From Leptotrichia sp. oral taxon 223 (GTDB lineage: Bacteria; Fusobacteriota; Fusobacteriia; Fusobacteriales; Leptotrichiaceae), in assembly GCF_013394795.1 (NCBI RefSeq), contig NZ_JABXYU010000004.1:186001-250000 (forward strand): DNA of 64,000 bases. The letters are read 5' to 3'. Under the pieces are notes generated by a model. The model had not been told where the DNA came from. It worked only from the letters and a program-made list of their open reading frames with translations, and searched no databases. Made by a program: the position numbers and the translations under genes. The stretch's first letter is position 1; every line of letters begins with the position of its first letter. Below, piece by piece: positions 1-7,595 of this stretch.

Positions 1-522
1 CAGCTCGTCATCTTTTATATCAGCAAATATTTCCTCTTCTGTAACTTTTATTCCAATATTATATTCATCTGTCTTATTAGTGCCCATATCTACACAAAAA
101 CAGTTCTCAAATGAATTTGGACATCCAAACACTACAAATTTAACTTTATCTCTGACTCTTTTGTAGTAAATATCCAAAAACTTATTATTCAAGTAAATGT
201 CATCAACTCTTTTGACACCGTGTAAATCACAGCTTCTAAGAAATATAAGATATTTTTGCTCCTGTTCTTTGGGCATCTTACATCCTTCTTCTGTAAAATA
301 GAACATTGTTTGCGTTATTGGCAGCATTATTTCCTTTGCTGAAAAATGAGATTTCTTGTCAAAACATATTTCATCAATTTTTTCAATTTCAGAATATCTG
401 ATTACAGAAGTATCTGAAAATGTACCACGAAATGGTATCTCAATTGGTGCATATATCTTGTATTCTTTTTTCAGCTTTTCAAGTGCCAGATTAAAATTTT
501 CACGATTTAAACTGATTTTCAT
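1..522 (-). CDS. asrA: Anaerobic sulfite reductase subunit A, 3' end outside window
   Basis: The first 174 residues are visible; the gene runs off the left edge, so this is an edge truncation and not damage. AsrA is the ferredoxin-like electron-transfer subunit of the AsrABC complex that reduces sulfite to sulfide in the cytoplasm. I recognise it from the N-terminal half: a start MKISLNRENF, then FLRSCDLHGVKR near residue 100 and the Cys-rich FGCPNSFENCFCVDMGT near residue 145. The [4Fe-4S] cysteine clusters of the C-terminal ferredoxin domain would lie outside the window. The start at 522 follows a strong AGGAGG site. It lies 63 bases downstream of an FNT-family channel gene on the same strand, probably in one operon. 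Family assignment is by recalled sequence pattern. Confidence 0.8.
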   Translation of the reverse strand, partial: MKISLNRENFNLALEKLKKEYKIYAPIEIPFRGTFSDTSVIRYSEIEKIDEICFDKKSHFSAKEIMLPITQTMFYFTEEGCKMPKEQEQKYLIFLRSCDLHGVKRVDDIYLNNKFLDIYYKRVRDKVKFVVFGCPNSFENCFCVDMGTNKTDEYNIGIKVTEEEIFADIKDDEL

Positions 523-585
523 TTTCCCTCCTAAATTTTGCTTTATCTCTCCATTTAAAAATCATATTGCTTTTTATTTCAACTG

Positions 586-1354
586 CTATTTATCCTTTTT
601 CGCCAAATAATAACAGGCAAAACCAACAAATCCTCCCCCAACAATATTCCCAAATGTTACAAATAATAAATTATAAAAATAGCCATTTAATGTTATTTCT
701 TTTGCTCCATTATACATTATTCCCATCATTAAAAAAAAGCGTCATATTAGCGACACTATGCTCAAATCCAGCAGTTATAAAGGCAAATAGACACCAGAAT
801 ACCATTATCAGCTTGGCAGTTTCCTCCTTCAGTTTTATCCCAGCCAGAACTGCAAGACATACAAGAATATTGCATAAAATTCCTTTAAAAAACAGTTCGT
901 GCGGCAGTGCAGTAACTTTTGCCTTGGAAACCTTTACAATAAATTCCACAACAGGTTTTGAGGCGGAATTTGAAAACACATACATACACGCAAGTACGAC
1001 TGATCCTGCGATATTTCCCACATAAGCCGCTATCCACATGAGAACCATATCCTTAAAACTTATGCCCTTGTTCAGAAGTCCCGCTATCCCGATCATATTA
1101 TTTCCTGTAAAAAGTTCTGTTCCAAACACAACTACAAGGCTAAGCGCTATCCCAAAGCTGACTCCCATAAGAATTTTGTTAGTTGGCAAGCCGCTACTAA
1201 CCCCACCAACCGTAAATGTCAATAAAATTCCAATACCAATAAACATTCCAGCCAAAAAGGCTGATAAAAAATATTTCCCTTTACTTTCTTTTAAAAGTCC
1301 TATTTTACCTTTTGCAGCATTCGTTACTAATTCCAAAGTTTCTTTATTCTTCAT
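586..1354 (-). pseudogene. FNT-family channel (hydrosulfide/formate/nitrite type), frameshifted
   Basis: The reading frame from 1354 gives about 210 residues of a formate-nitrite transporter: six-helix hydrophobic pattern, the GTELFTGNN segment near residue 80, and FEHSVANM, which holds the conserved pore His. The frame then ends early at 710. An eight-T run on the minus strand (positions 731-738) has one T too many. Skipping one T restores MMGIMYNGAKEI and the usual last helix through a stop at 586, giving about 256 residues, the normal family length. FNT proteins move formate, nitrite or hydrosulfide as pentamers in the inner membrane. Because it sits directly upstream of asrA, a hydrosulfide channel that exports the sulfide made by AsrABC is the likeliest role. 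The frameshift may be real, phase-variable, or a homopolymer sequencing error. Confidence 0.75.
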
Positions 1355-1781
1355 TCTTTTCTACTGTAATAAAACTATTTTTTATTACATTCTCCCTTCC
1401 TGTTAAATTTATTTGTGAAAAATTTCTTATATTAAATTATCACATAAATATATAAAAAAGTCCATAATGAATTTTATTTATTTTATATTTGTAATTATAA
1501 TATTTTGAATATCTAAATTATAGTAAAATCATTTTAAAATTGAACTCAGAAGTTACTATTCCGCCTCAAATCTCGAGAACATTTAATTTTAACAGCTGAA
1601 TATTTAAAGAATTTGAATACATAATAAAACTGTTTTAAAACGATTTTAGTAAAAAAAATAAAATTTCACAAAAAAGACACAATTTCTTCATTTTTTTGTC
1701 AAAATTTAGTGATATTATATTTTTGTCAATAAGAAATGACACAAAAATAAAACTATAAAATAGATAATCGGAGGAATTACT
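1355..1781. other. Intergenic region with inverted repeat before 1782
   Basis: A 427-base AT-rich gap between divergent genes. It holds no open frame I would defend. ATTTTTGT at 1719-1726 and ACAAAAAT at 1741-1748 form an 8-bp inverted repeat just upstream of the secreted-protein gene, a possible operator or stem-loop. TTTTTGTCAA-like words recur at 1695 and 1720. The strong ribosome site GGAGG precedes the ATG at 1782. I could not fix a convincing -35/-10 pair for either gene. Confidence 0.35.
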
Positions 1782-2288
1782 ATGAAAAAAATAGGTAAAA
1801 ATAGAATTTTAGGACTCGCTATATTAACTTCATTGTCAGTATTTGCAGGCACTACCCTTACAGCGGCGAATAATACCGGCAGAACAACTGCTACTGCAAA
1901 CAGTACAACTGACGATGAATGTAAACCGCCACATAAATTACAAAAAGACAGCAATGGAAATCTTGTAGATGAAAACGGAAACATTATAAAAAAACTTGAT
2001 CCCGCTAAAATTGAAGAATTAAAGAAAAAGCTGACTAATGGAAAAATTACAAAAGCTGAAGGTGCTGAAATTGCAAAAATTCTGGAAAGAAAAGGGCCTC
2101 ATGAAAAACCGAATGATAAATGCAAGCCAAAAGACGCACCCAAAAGATTAACTGACACGGAAATTCAGTCACTAACAAATTCGTTAAACAGCGGAAAAGT
2201 TACAAAAGAAGAAGCTGCTAAATTAATAGAAATGCTAAATCATAAACCTAAAGGACCTAAACCTGATGATATGCCGCCTTTAGACTAA
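1782..2288 (+). CDS. Secreted hypothetical protein with two internal repeats
   Basis: No family recognised. The 168-residue product begins with a signal peptide (MKKIGKNR, then a hydrophobic stretch ending near the FAGTTLTAA segment, residue 29). The mature part is highly charged and carries two copies of an approximately 35-residue unit: KIEELKKKLTNGKITKAEG at about 66-84 and EIQSLTNSLNSGKVTKEEA at about 127-145, each followed by an EIAKILE- or KLIEMLN-type helix and a Pro/Lys-rich linker. A short DENGN segment before the first repeat recalls calcium-loop or YD-like turns but is too short to classify. It is likely exported across the inner membrane to periplasm or outside. It stands alone, with a good GGAGG site and a stem-loop after it. 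The repeats look like an internal duplication. Confidence 0.7.
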   Translation: MKKIGKNRILGLAILTSLSVFAGTTLTAANNTGRTTATANSTTDDECKPPHKLQKDSNGNLVDENGNIIKKLDPAKIEELKKKLTNGKITKAEGAEIAKILERKGPHEKPNDKCKPKDAPKRLTDTEIQSLTNSLNSGKVTKEEAAKLIEMLNHKPKGPKPDDMPPLD

Positions 2289-2394
2289 TAAAAAATCAAT
2301 CATACTAATAATAATGCTAACAAATATATTTTTAACAATTTATATCTTGAATAGTGAATTATTCTAATTCTCTCTCCATATTCGCTATTTAAGG

Positions 2395-2452
2395 AAAAAA
2401 ATGGCAATCCAGCAAGTTATAAAAAATTATAATTTTGGACTGTCATTTTTTA
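2395..2452. terminator. Stem-loop between convergent genes
   Basis: AAAAAATGGCAATCCA at 2395-2411 pairs, with G-T wobbles, to TGGACTGTCATTTTTT at 2436-2452. The A-run on one side and T-run on the other suit a bidirectional terminator for the secreted-protein gene (+) and the ABC transporter operon (-). Confidence 0.6.
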
Positions 2453-2484
2453 TATTTCTGCTTATCTTGAGTAATAAGCAAATT

Positions 2485-4011
2485 TTATTTTTTATTTTTA
2501 ATTAATCCATTTTTTATCAAGTATTCCTTTGCCACATCATAAGCCTTTTTCCCGTTGACTCCCACTTCAAAGTTCATCTTACGCATCTCATCATCTGTAA
2601 CTTTATTATACAGTTTATTTAAAATCTGTTCTAATTTAGGATATTTCTTCAAGGTTTCGCTTCGCATTAAAGGTGCTCCCTGATATGGAGGGAATAAATT
2701 TCTGTCATCTTCCAAAACCACCATTTTATACTGCTCCAGCTCACTATCTGTTGAATAAGCATCAATCACATTTATATCTCCGCTTTGCACCGCCACATAT
2801 CGTAATTTCGGCTCAAATTCCTTAACATCAGGAAATTCAAAATTATAAAGTTTCTTCATGCCTTTGTATCCGTCTTCCCTGTCAACAAATTCTCTTGTAA
2901 AACCAACTTTGGCTTTATCTTTAACTCTTGCTAAGTCGGATATTTTTGTAAGATTATTTTCACTTGCAAATTTTTGTGAAACTCCAACTGCATAAGTGTT
3001 ATTGTATGCCATTGGCTTTAACAGAACCATGTTATATTTTTTCAAAATTCCATTTCTAGCCTGCTCATAAACTTGCTCCTTAATATTGCTGACTGGCGTT
3101 TCGTTAAGAAATGTGAATACTACAGTTCCTGTAAATTCAGGATAAATATCAACTTCTCCTGATTTCAAGGCATTAAAGTTAAATGACGTAGTTCCAAAGC
3201 CTGATTTTAGTTCCACATCCACATTCATTTCATCCTCAATCAGAAGTTTATACATATTTATCAATATTTCCGGCTCTGTCCCCAATTTTCCTGAAATTAC
3301 AATTTTATCTCTCTTGCTTTGCTTATTCATAACTGAATTTCCGGCAAAAAATACCATAAATAAAGCAATAAATGAAATTAAAATCACTTTCCAGTTTTTA
3401 TTTTCCAGTTTCTTTAATACAAAATCAAACAGAACCGCTAGTAACGCCGATGGAATCGCCCCAAGCAAAATCAAATCCATATTATTCCTGTCAAGTCCAA
3501 GCAAAATCAATTTCCCAAGCCCTCCTGCACCGATTAACGAAGCAAGTGTCGCCGTTCCAATGATAAGCACTGTCGCTGTACGGATTCCCGCCATAATTAC
3601 AGGCATTGCAAGTGGCAGCTGAATTTTAAAGAGCTGTTGTGCCTTGTTCATTCCCATAGCCCTTGAAGCCACCATATACACTGGATCAACGCCATTTATT
3701 CCCGTATATGTATTTCGTAAAATTGGAAGCAACGCATATATTACAAGTGCTGTAATTGCAGGTTTTCTACCAATTCCCATAATCGGAATAAGAAGTCCAA
3801 GTAGTGCAAGTGAAGGTATAGTTTGCATTATTGCTGTGAGTCCGATAATTATTTCTGCTATTTTCTTTTTGTAAGTCAAGTAAATTCCAAGCGGAATCGC
3901 AATAATCAAGGCAATTACAAGTGCATAAAACGAAATTTGCATATGCTCAAGGACAGCCTTGAAAAACTCCTCTTTACGCTCATAAAATACTTGAAAAAAG
4001 TGATTATTCAT
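2485..4011 (-). CDS. Compatible-solute ABC transporter permease fused to substrate-binding domain
   Basis: The 508-residue protein joins two parts of an OpuC/OsmF-type glycine betaine, choline or carnitine importer. Residues 1 to about 220 are a ProW-like permease with six hydrophobic segments and the EAA-type loop ASRAMGMNKAQQLFKIQLPLA that contacts the ATPase. After one more membrane segment, residues about 235-508 form the binding domain (GKLGTEPEILINMYK, then GEVDIYPEFTG near residue 290). The fusion tethers the binding domain to the outer face of the inner membrane. The ATPase gene (4137-4967) is just upstream, with a MarR regulator above it, forming one operon. The start at 4011 has an AAGGAG site. 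The substrate within the quaternary ammonium group cannot be decided from sequence alone. Confidence 0.88.
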   Translation of the reverse strand: MNNHFFQVFYERKEEFFKAVLEHMQISFYALVIALIIAIPLGIYLTYKKKIAEIIIGLTAIMQTIPSLALLGLLIPIMGIGRKPAITALVIYALLPILRNTYTGINGVDPVYMVASRAMGMNKAQQLFKIQLPLAMPVIMAGIRTATVLIIGTATLASLIGAGGLGKLILLGLDRNNMDLILLGAIPSALLAVLFDFVLKKLENKNWKVILISFIALFMVFFAGNSVMNKQSKRDKIVISGKLGTEPEILINMYKLLIEDEMNVDVELKSGFGTTSFNFNALKSGEVDIYPEFTGTVVFTFLNETPVSNIKEQVYEQARNGILKKYNMVLLKPMAYNNTYAVGVSQKFASENNLTKISDLARVKDKAKVGFTREFVDREDGYKGMKKLYNFEFPDVKEFEPKLRYVAVQSGDINVIDAYSTDSELEQYKMVVLEDDRNLFPPYQGAPLMRSETLKKYPKLEQILNKLYNKVTDDEMRKMNFEVGVNGKKAYDVAKEYLIKNGLIKNKK

Positions 4012-4136
4012 AATTTTCTCCTTTAATTTCTAAAATTTAATAATTTATAAAAGCCTACAAAATTCAATTAATTCAATGTTTTCAATTTTGATTTTTTTAC
4101 TGTCATTAATCAGATTTTTTAGCCCTAAACCTGTTT

Positions 4137-4967
4137 TTATAATTTCTCTATTTCTAAGGCCAATTTCTCATATTCCCCATTTTCCTTCAATTTCTCAATA
4201 ATTTTTTTATCAATTTCATTTTCAATATTCTTATCTGCCTCCAAACTGATAAATTCCCTTACAAATTCATCTTTTGGATTATTAATTAATTCGGATTTTG
4301 TTCCAGACTGAATAATTTTCCCATCCTTAATTATTAAAATCCTATCTCCCAAATAAAAGGCCTCCTCAATATCATGTGTTACAAAGACAATTGTCTTATT
4401 AATTTTCTGCTGCAATTCCTTTATATCCTTTTGCAAACTTTTCCTTGTAATCGGATCCAATGCGCTAAAAGGCTCATCCATCAGCATAATTTCAGGATCC
4501 CCTGCCAATGCCCTTGCAATACCAATTCTCTGTGCTTCTCCACCAGACAGCTCAGACGGCATTCTCTTCAAATATTTCTCGCTTTCCAGCCCAATCATTT
4601 CCAGAAGTTCTTCTGTCCTTGCCTTAATCTCTTCTTTCTTCCACCCTTTCAGTTCAGGCACAATACTTATATTTTCTTCTACTGTCATATGCGGAAACAA
4701 AGCTACCTGCTGCAAGACATACCCCATATTCCAACGCATTTTATGAATATTATATTCAAAAATATCCTTACCCTTTATTTTTATTTCCCCAGAAGTCGCA
4801 TCCTCCAGCCGATTTATCATTTTCAAAGCCGTAGTTTTCCCGCTGCCAGAAGTTCCAATAAACACAATAAATTCTCCTTCATTTATTGAAAAATTTATAT
4901 CTTTTACAGCTTCATTTCCATTCGGATACACTTTATTCACATTCTGAAATTCTATAATTTTGTTCAT
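4137..4967 (-). CDS. Compatible-solute ABC transporter ATP-binding protein (ProV/OpuCA-like)
   Basis: The 276-residue ATPase powers the permease-binding protein fusion encoded next to it. Walker A is GTSGSGKTT at about 38-46, the signature is LSGGEAQRIGIARAL at about 140-154, Walker B is IMLMDEPFSALD at about 160-171, and the switch His is in FVTHDIEEAF. Proteins of the OpuCA/ProV group often end in a CBS pair that senses ionic strength; here the tail after residue 245 is only a short charged helix, so the CBS module is missing and osmotic gating would need another sensor. The start follows GGAAGGAG. It is preceded closely by the MarR gene (stop 4983), consistent with co-transcription. Confidence 0.88.
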   Translation of the reverse strand: MNKIIEFQNVNKVYPNGNEAVKDINFSINEGEFIVFIGTSGSGKTTALKMINRLEDATSGEIKIKGKDIFEYNIHKMRWNMGYVLQQVALFPHMTVEENISIVPELKGWKKEEIKARTEELLEMIGLESEKYLKRMPSELSGGEAQRIGIARALAGDPEIMLMDEPFSALDPITRKSLQKDIKELQQKINKTIVFVTHDIEEAFYLGDRILIIKDGKIIQSGTKSELINNPKDEFVREFISLEADKNIENEIDKKIIEKLKENGEYEKLALEIEKL

Positions 4968-4982
4968 ATTCTCTCCTTCCCA

Positions 4983-5438
4983 TTATTTCTTACTTCTTTC
5001 CTTTTCAACCTTCTCTAAATTCTGTGAAATCCTTTCCAAAAACCCTTCACTCATCTCAATTTCCTCTTGAGAAAACCCTTCATAAACATAATTTGCCATG
5101 GTTTCAGAAATTTCCTCATATTCTTTTTTAAAGCCCTGTGCATACTCTGTAAGCTTTATCAATACTTTACGTCTGTCACCAGGATGAGGCCTTCTTTCTA
5201 TCAGCCCAACCTTTTCAATCCTATCCAACATCGGTGTAAGCGTATTTATCGCAAGCCCGGTTTTTTCTGACAATTCCTTACATGTGATATTATCCTTTTC
5301 CCAAAGTATATGCAGTATTTTCCCACGTTCTCCATTAAATACTGTAATTTCCCTTTTTGACAAAATATGATTTAAGATTCTGTCATGTATTTGCTTAATT
5401 TTGCTTATGTATATTCCTAAATTTATTTTTTTATACAT
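4983..5438 (-). CDS. MarR-family transcriptional regulator
   Basis: The 151-residue protein has the MarR winged-helix core: ITCKELSEKTGLAINTLTPML is the helix-turn-helix, followed by a wing RRPHPGDRRKVLIKLT. MarR proteins bind palindromes as dimers, usually repressing nearby genes until a small ligand binds. I start it at the ATG at 5438, spaced correctly from GGAGGT; the earlier ATG at 5450 lies ahead of that site and lacks its own. It is the first gene of the minus-strand transporter operon and is divergent from a quinone oxidoreductase. The shared 110-base spacer carries a 17-bp palindrome over a promoter, so both the transporter and the oxidoreductase are plausible targets. Confidence 0.88.
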   Translation of the reverse strand: MYKKINLGIYISKIKQIHDRILNHILSKREITVFNGERGKILHILWEKDNITCKELSEKTGLAINTLTPMLDRIEKVGLIERRPHPGDRRKVLIKLTEYAQGFKKEYEEISETMANYVYEGFSQEEIEMSEGFLERISQNLEKVEKERSKK

Positions 5439-5465
5439 CTTTACCTCCATTCATTAAAAAATTTC

Positions 5466-5499
5466 TTGACTTTTTAGTTCTATATAGTATAATACTATA
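5466..5499 (+). promoter_or_regulatory. Promoter with overlapping palindromic operator
   Basis: TTGACT at 5466-5471 and TATAAT at 5488-5493 are 16 bases apart and point to the quinone oxidoreductase at 5552. TATAGTAT-A-ATACTATA at 5483-5499 is a perfect 8-bp inverted repeat that covers the -10 box. It is the natural binding site for the divergent MarR protein. Confidence 0.65.
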
Positions 5500-5551
5500 A
5501 AGAATTATATTTGTCAATTTAAAATTTAAAAATTAAGAAAGGAATTTTGTT

Positions 5552-6538
5552 ATGATAAATAAAAAAAATACTATGAAAGCAGTTGTTCTCGAAAAACCTT
5601 GTACTGCTGATGAATTAAAAATTCAAAATATTGAAATTCCAAAAGTTAAAGAAGGCTGGGTACTTATAAAAATTAAGGCATTTGGAATAAATCGGGCTGA
5701 AATATTTACTAGAAATGGATTTTCTCCGTCTGTAAAATTGCCACGTGTGATTGGAATTGAATGCGTTGGCGTTATTGAAGACGCTTCCGACAGCGATTTT
5801 AAAAAGGGAGATAGAGTTTTCACAATGATGAATGGCTTGGGACGTGAATTTAACGGAAGTTACGCCGAATACACTCTTGTACCGTCTTCACAAGTTTATC
5901 CAATAACTATTTCAGAAACAGACTGGACAAAACTTGCAGCATACCCTGAACTTTACTATACCGCTTATGGCTCTTTATTCAAAAGCTTAAAATTAAAAAA
6001 TACTGACACCCTATTAATTCGTGGTGGAACAAGTTCAGTGGCCCTTGCTTCAATTCAGCTTGCCAAAAGTTTTGGAAATACCGTAATCGCAACTTCAAGA
6101 AGTCAAACTAAAGCTGAATTTTTAAAAGAAATTGGAGCAGATTTCGTCTTAATTCAAGATGATACTTTTGACAGTCAGTTAAGAAAACATTTTCCTGATG
6201 GAATTGATAAAGTTCTCGATTTAATCGGCACACCAACATTGAAAAATTCCCTAAAATCTGTAAAACAAGGCGGAATAGTCTGTATGACAGGCTGTCTTGG
6301 AGGATGGGTAATTGAAAATTTTGAGCCACTTAGCGATATTCCTTCAGAATCTTACTTGACTTCATTTGACAGCACAAATGTAAATAGGACCACAATAAAA
6401 GAAATGTTTGATTTTATGGAAAAATATAATATAAAGCCACGAATTTCAAAAATATTTACACTAGATGAAATATCCTTGGCACATCAATACCTTGAATCAA
6501 ATAGCGCTAACGGAAAAGTCATAGTAAAAACTCTTTAA
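5552..6538 (+). CDS. MDR-superfamily quinone oxidoreductase / zinc-less alcohol dehydrogenase
   Basis: The 328-residue enzyme belongs to the medium-chain dehydrogenase family. The GroES-like N-terminal domain shows VLIKIKAFGINRAEIFTRNG near 38-57 and the GIECVG segment near 72; a NADPH-binding Rossmann domain follows, with LIRGGTSSVALASIQLAKSFG near 150. The zinc-binding Cys/His set of true alcohol dehydrogenases is absent, so it is probably an NADPH:quinone reductase or enone reductase in the cytoplasm. The start at 5552 follows AGAAAGGA; an in-frame ATG seven codons on (MKAVVLEK) is the alternative. It is divergent from the MarR gene and likely under its control. The true substrate is unknown. 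Confidence 0.85.
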   Translation: MINKKNTMKAVVLEKPCTADELKIQNIEIPKVKEGWVLIKIKAFGINRAEIFTRNGFSPSVKLPRVIGIECVGVIEDASDSDFKKGDRVFTMMNGLGREFNGSYAEYTLVPSSQVYPITISETDWTKLAAYPELYYTAYGSLFKSLKLKNTDTLLIRGGTSSVALASIQLAKSFGNTVIATSRSQTKAEFLKEIGADFVLIQDDTFDSQLRKHFPDGIDKVLDLIGTPTLKNSLKSVKQGGIVCMTGCLGGWVIENFEPLSDIPSESYLTSFDSTNVNRTTIKEMFDFMEKYNIKPRISKIFTLDEISLAHQYLESNSANGKVIVKTL

Positions 6539-6710
6539 AACTCAAAAGTTATAATTATTTTATCCAAACCTGAAAATATTCAATTATAGCAGTCCAATAT
6601 TAAAAGATCTGGGCATATGATACATGTTCCAATCTAAAAAACAAAGATAAATTTCAATAACTTTAAGTAAAAATTAACTAATTAAAAATTAAAATAAAAG
6701 GAATTATTGC

Positions 6711-6716
6711 TATAAT
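6711..6716 (+). promoter_or_regulatory. Extended -10 promoter for NlpC/P60 gene
   Basis: TTGCTATAAT places TATAAT at 6711-6716 with a TGn extension, 38 bases upstream of the ATG at 6754. The same TTTGCTATAAT word stands before ldhA (10801-10811). A weak TTAAAA lies at -35 distance. Confidence 0.5.
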
Positions 6717-6753
6717 ATATTTACCAAAGTTCAAAGGTAGATTGGAGGTTCTA

Positions 6754-7296
6754 ATGAAAAAAATATTGATGCTAGCTGGAGCTATAATTATATCTGCAGT
6801 ATCATTTGCAGATTTACAAAGTACAATCAAAAATCATTATAGCAATAAAACAATAGACTTGACTGTTGTATCAAGACCAAGACATAGCGAGGTGAGCAGT
6901 AGTGGAAATTCTTCTACAGCAGTAAGAGATCAAATTATCTCTTTTGCACAGACAAAATTAGGTTCACCATATGTTTGGGGAGCAACTGGTCCTAACAGTT
7001 TTGATTGTTCAGGCTTCGTTGGTTACGTATTCAAAAAAGCTGCTAATGTAAACTTGCCTAGAGTATCAAGTTCACAAGCAACATTTAAACCAAGAATTTC
7101 ATCAATGAATATGACGAAAGGCGATTTGGTATTTTTTGAAACAACTGGAAAAGGTCGTATTTCTCACGTAGGTATCTACATGGGTAATAGACAGTTCATT
7201 CACGCTTCTTCTGGAAGTAGAAGGGTAACAGTTTCTAGTTTAGACAGTAATTTTTACAACAAGACATTTAGATGGGCAATTAATCCATTTAGTTAA
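6754..7296 (+). CDS. Secreted NlpC/P60 cell-wall peptidase
   Basis: The 180-residue protein has a clear signal peptide (MKKILMLAGAIIISAVSFA, cut after about residue 19) and one NlpC/P60 domain. The catalytic Cys is in SFDCSGFVGYVF near residue 87, the His in SHVGIYMG near 136, and the third polar residue in FIHASSGS near 150. Such enzymes cut the D-Glu-gamma-mDAP type bond of peptidoglycan stem peptides in the periplasm. Length matches single-domain family members; no SH3 or LysM targeting domain is present. I use the ATG at 6754 because GGAGG lies seven bases upstream; the TTG at 6742 overlaps that site. It stands alone, followed by a strong terminator. Confidence 0.9.
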   Translation: MKKILMLAGAIIISAVSFADLQSTIKNHYSNKTIDLTVVSRPRHSEVSSSGNSSTAVRDQIISFAQTKLGSPYVWGATGPNSFDCSGFVGYVFKKAANVNLPRVSSSQATFKPRISSMNMTKGDLVFFETTGKGRISHVGIYMGNRQFIHASSGSRRVTVSSLDSNFYNKTFRWAINPFS

Positions 7297-7406
7297 TCTA
7301 TGAATTAATTTCTTATAAATAAATATATTCTTTACATAAAATCTTGTGTATAACAAGAAAACATAAAATCAGATAGATTTTGAAAAATAAAAAAACTTTG
7401 GAATAG

Positions 7407-7443
7407 GGAGTTATATCTTGGTAAAGATATTTCTCCTTTTTTT
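7407..7443 (+). terminator. Rho-independent terminator after NlpC/P60 gene
   Basis: GGAG-tt-ATATCTT pairs with AAGATAT-tt-CTCC (7407-7436), followed by seven Ts. Confidence 0.8.
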
Positions 7444-7558
7444 GTTTTAACTTTTGATTATAAGTATTTTATTTGACAATCATTAAAAATATCACTGATT
7501 TCAGGGTTTTCATACACGCCCTAAAAAAATTTTTTGTCCCTAAATTTTGTCCCCAAAT

Positions 7559-7584
7559 ATAAAAATAGGCTATCGTTAGCCTAT
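7559..7584 (-). terminator. Terminator of Na/Pi cotransporter gene
   Basis: ATAGGCTA-tcgt-TAGCCTAT (7565-7584) is a perfect 8-bp hairpin. On the minus strand it is followed by a T-run, 12 bases after the stop codon at 7596. Confidence 0.8.
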
Positions 7585-7595
7585 CCTCATATACT

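Noticed and set aside
567-1025. 152-codon plus-strand open frame
   Set aside because: Mirror frame of the FNT channel gene on the other strand.
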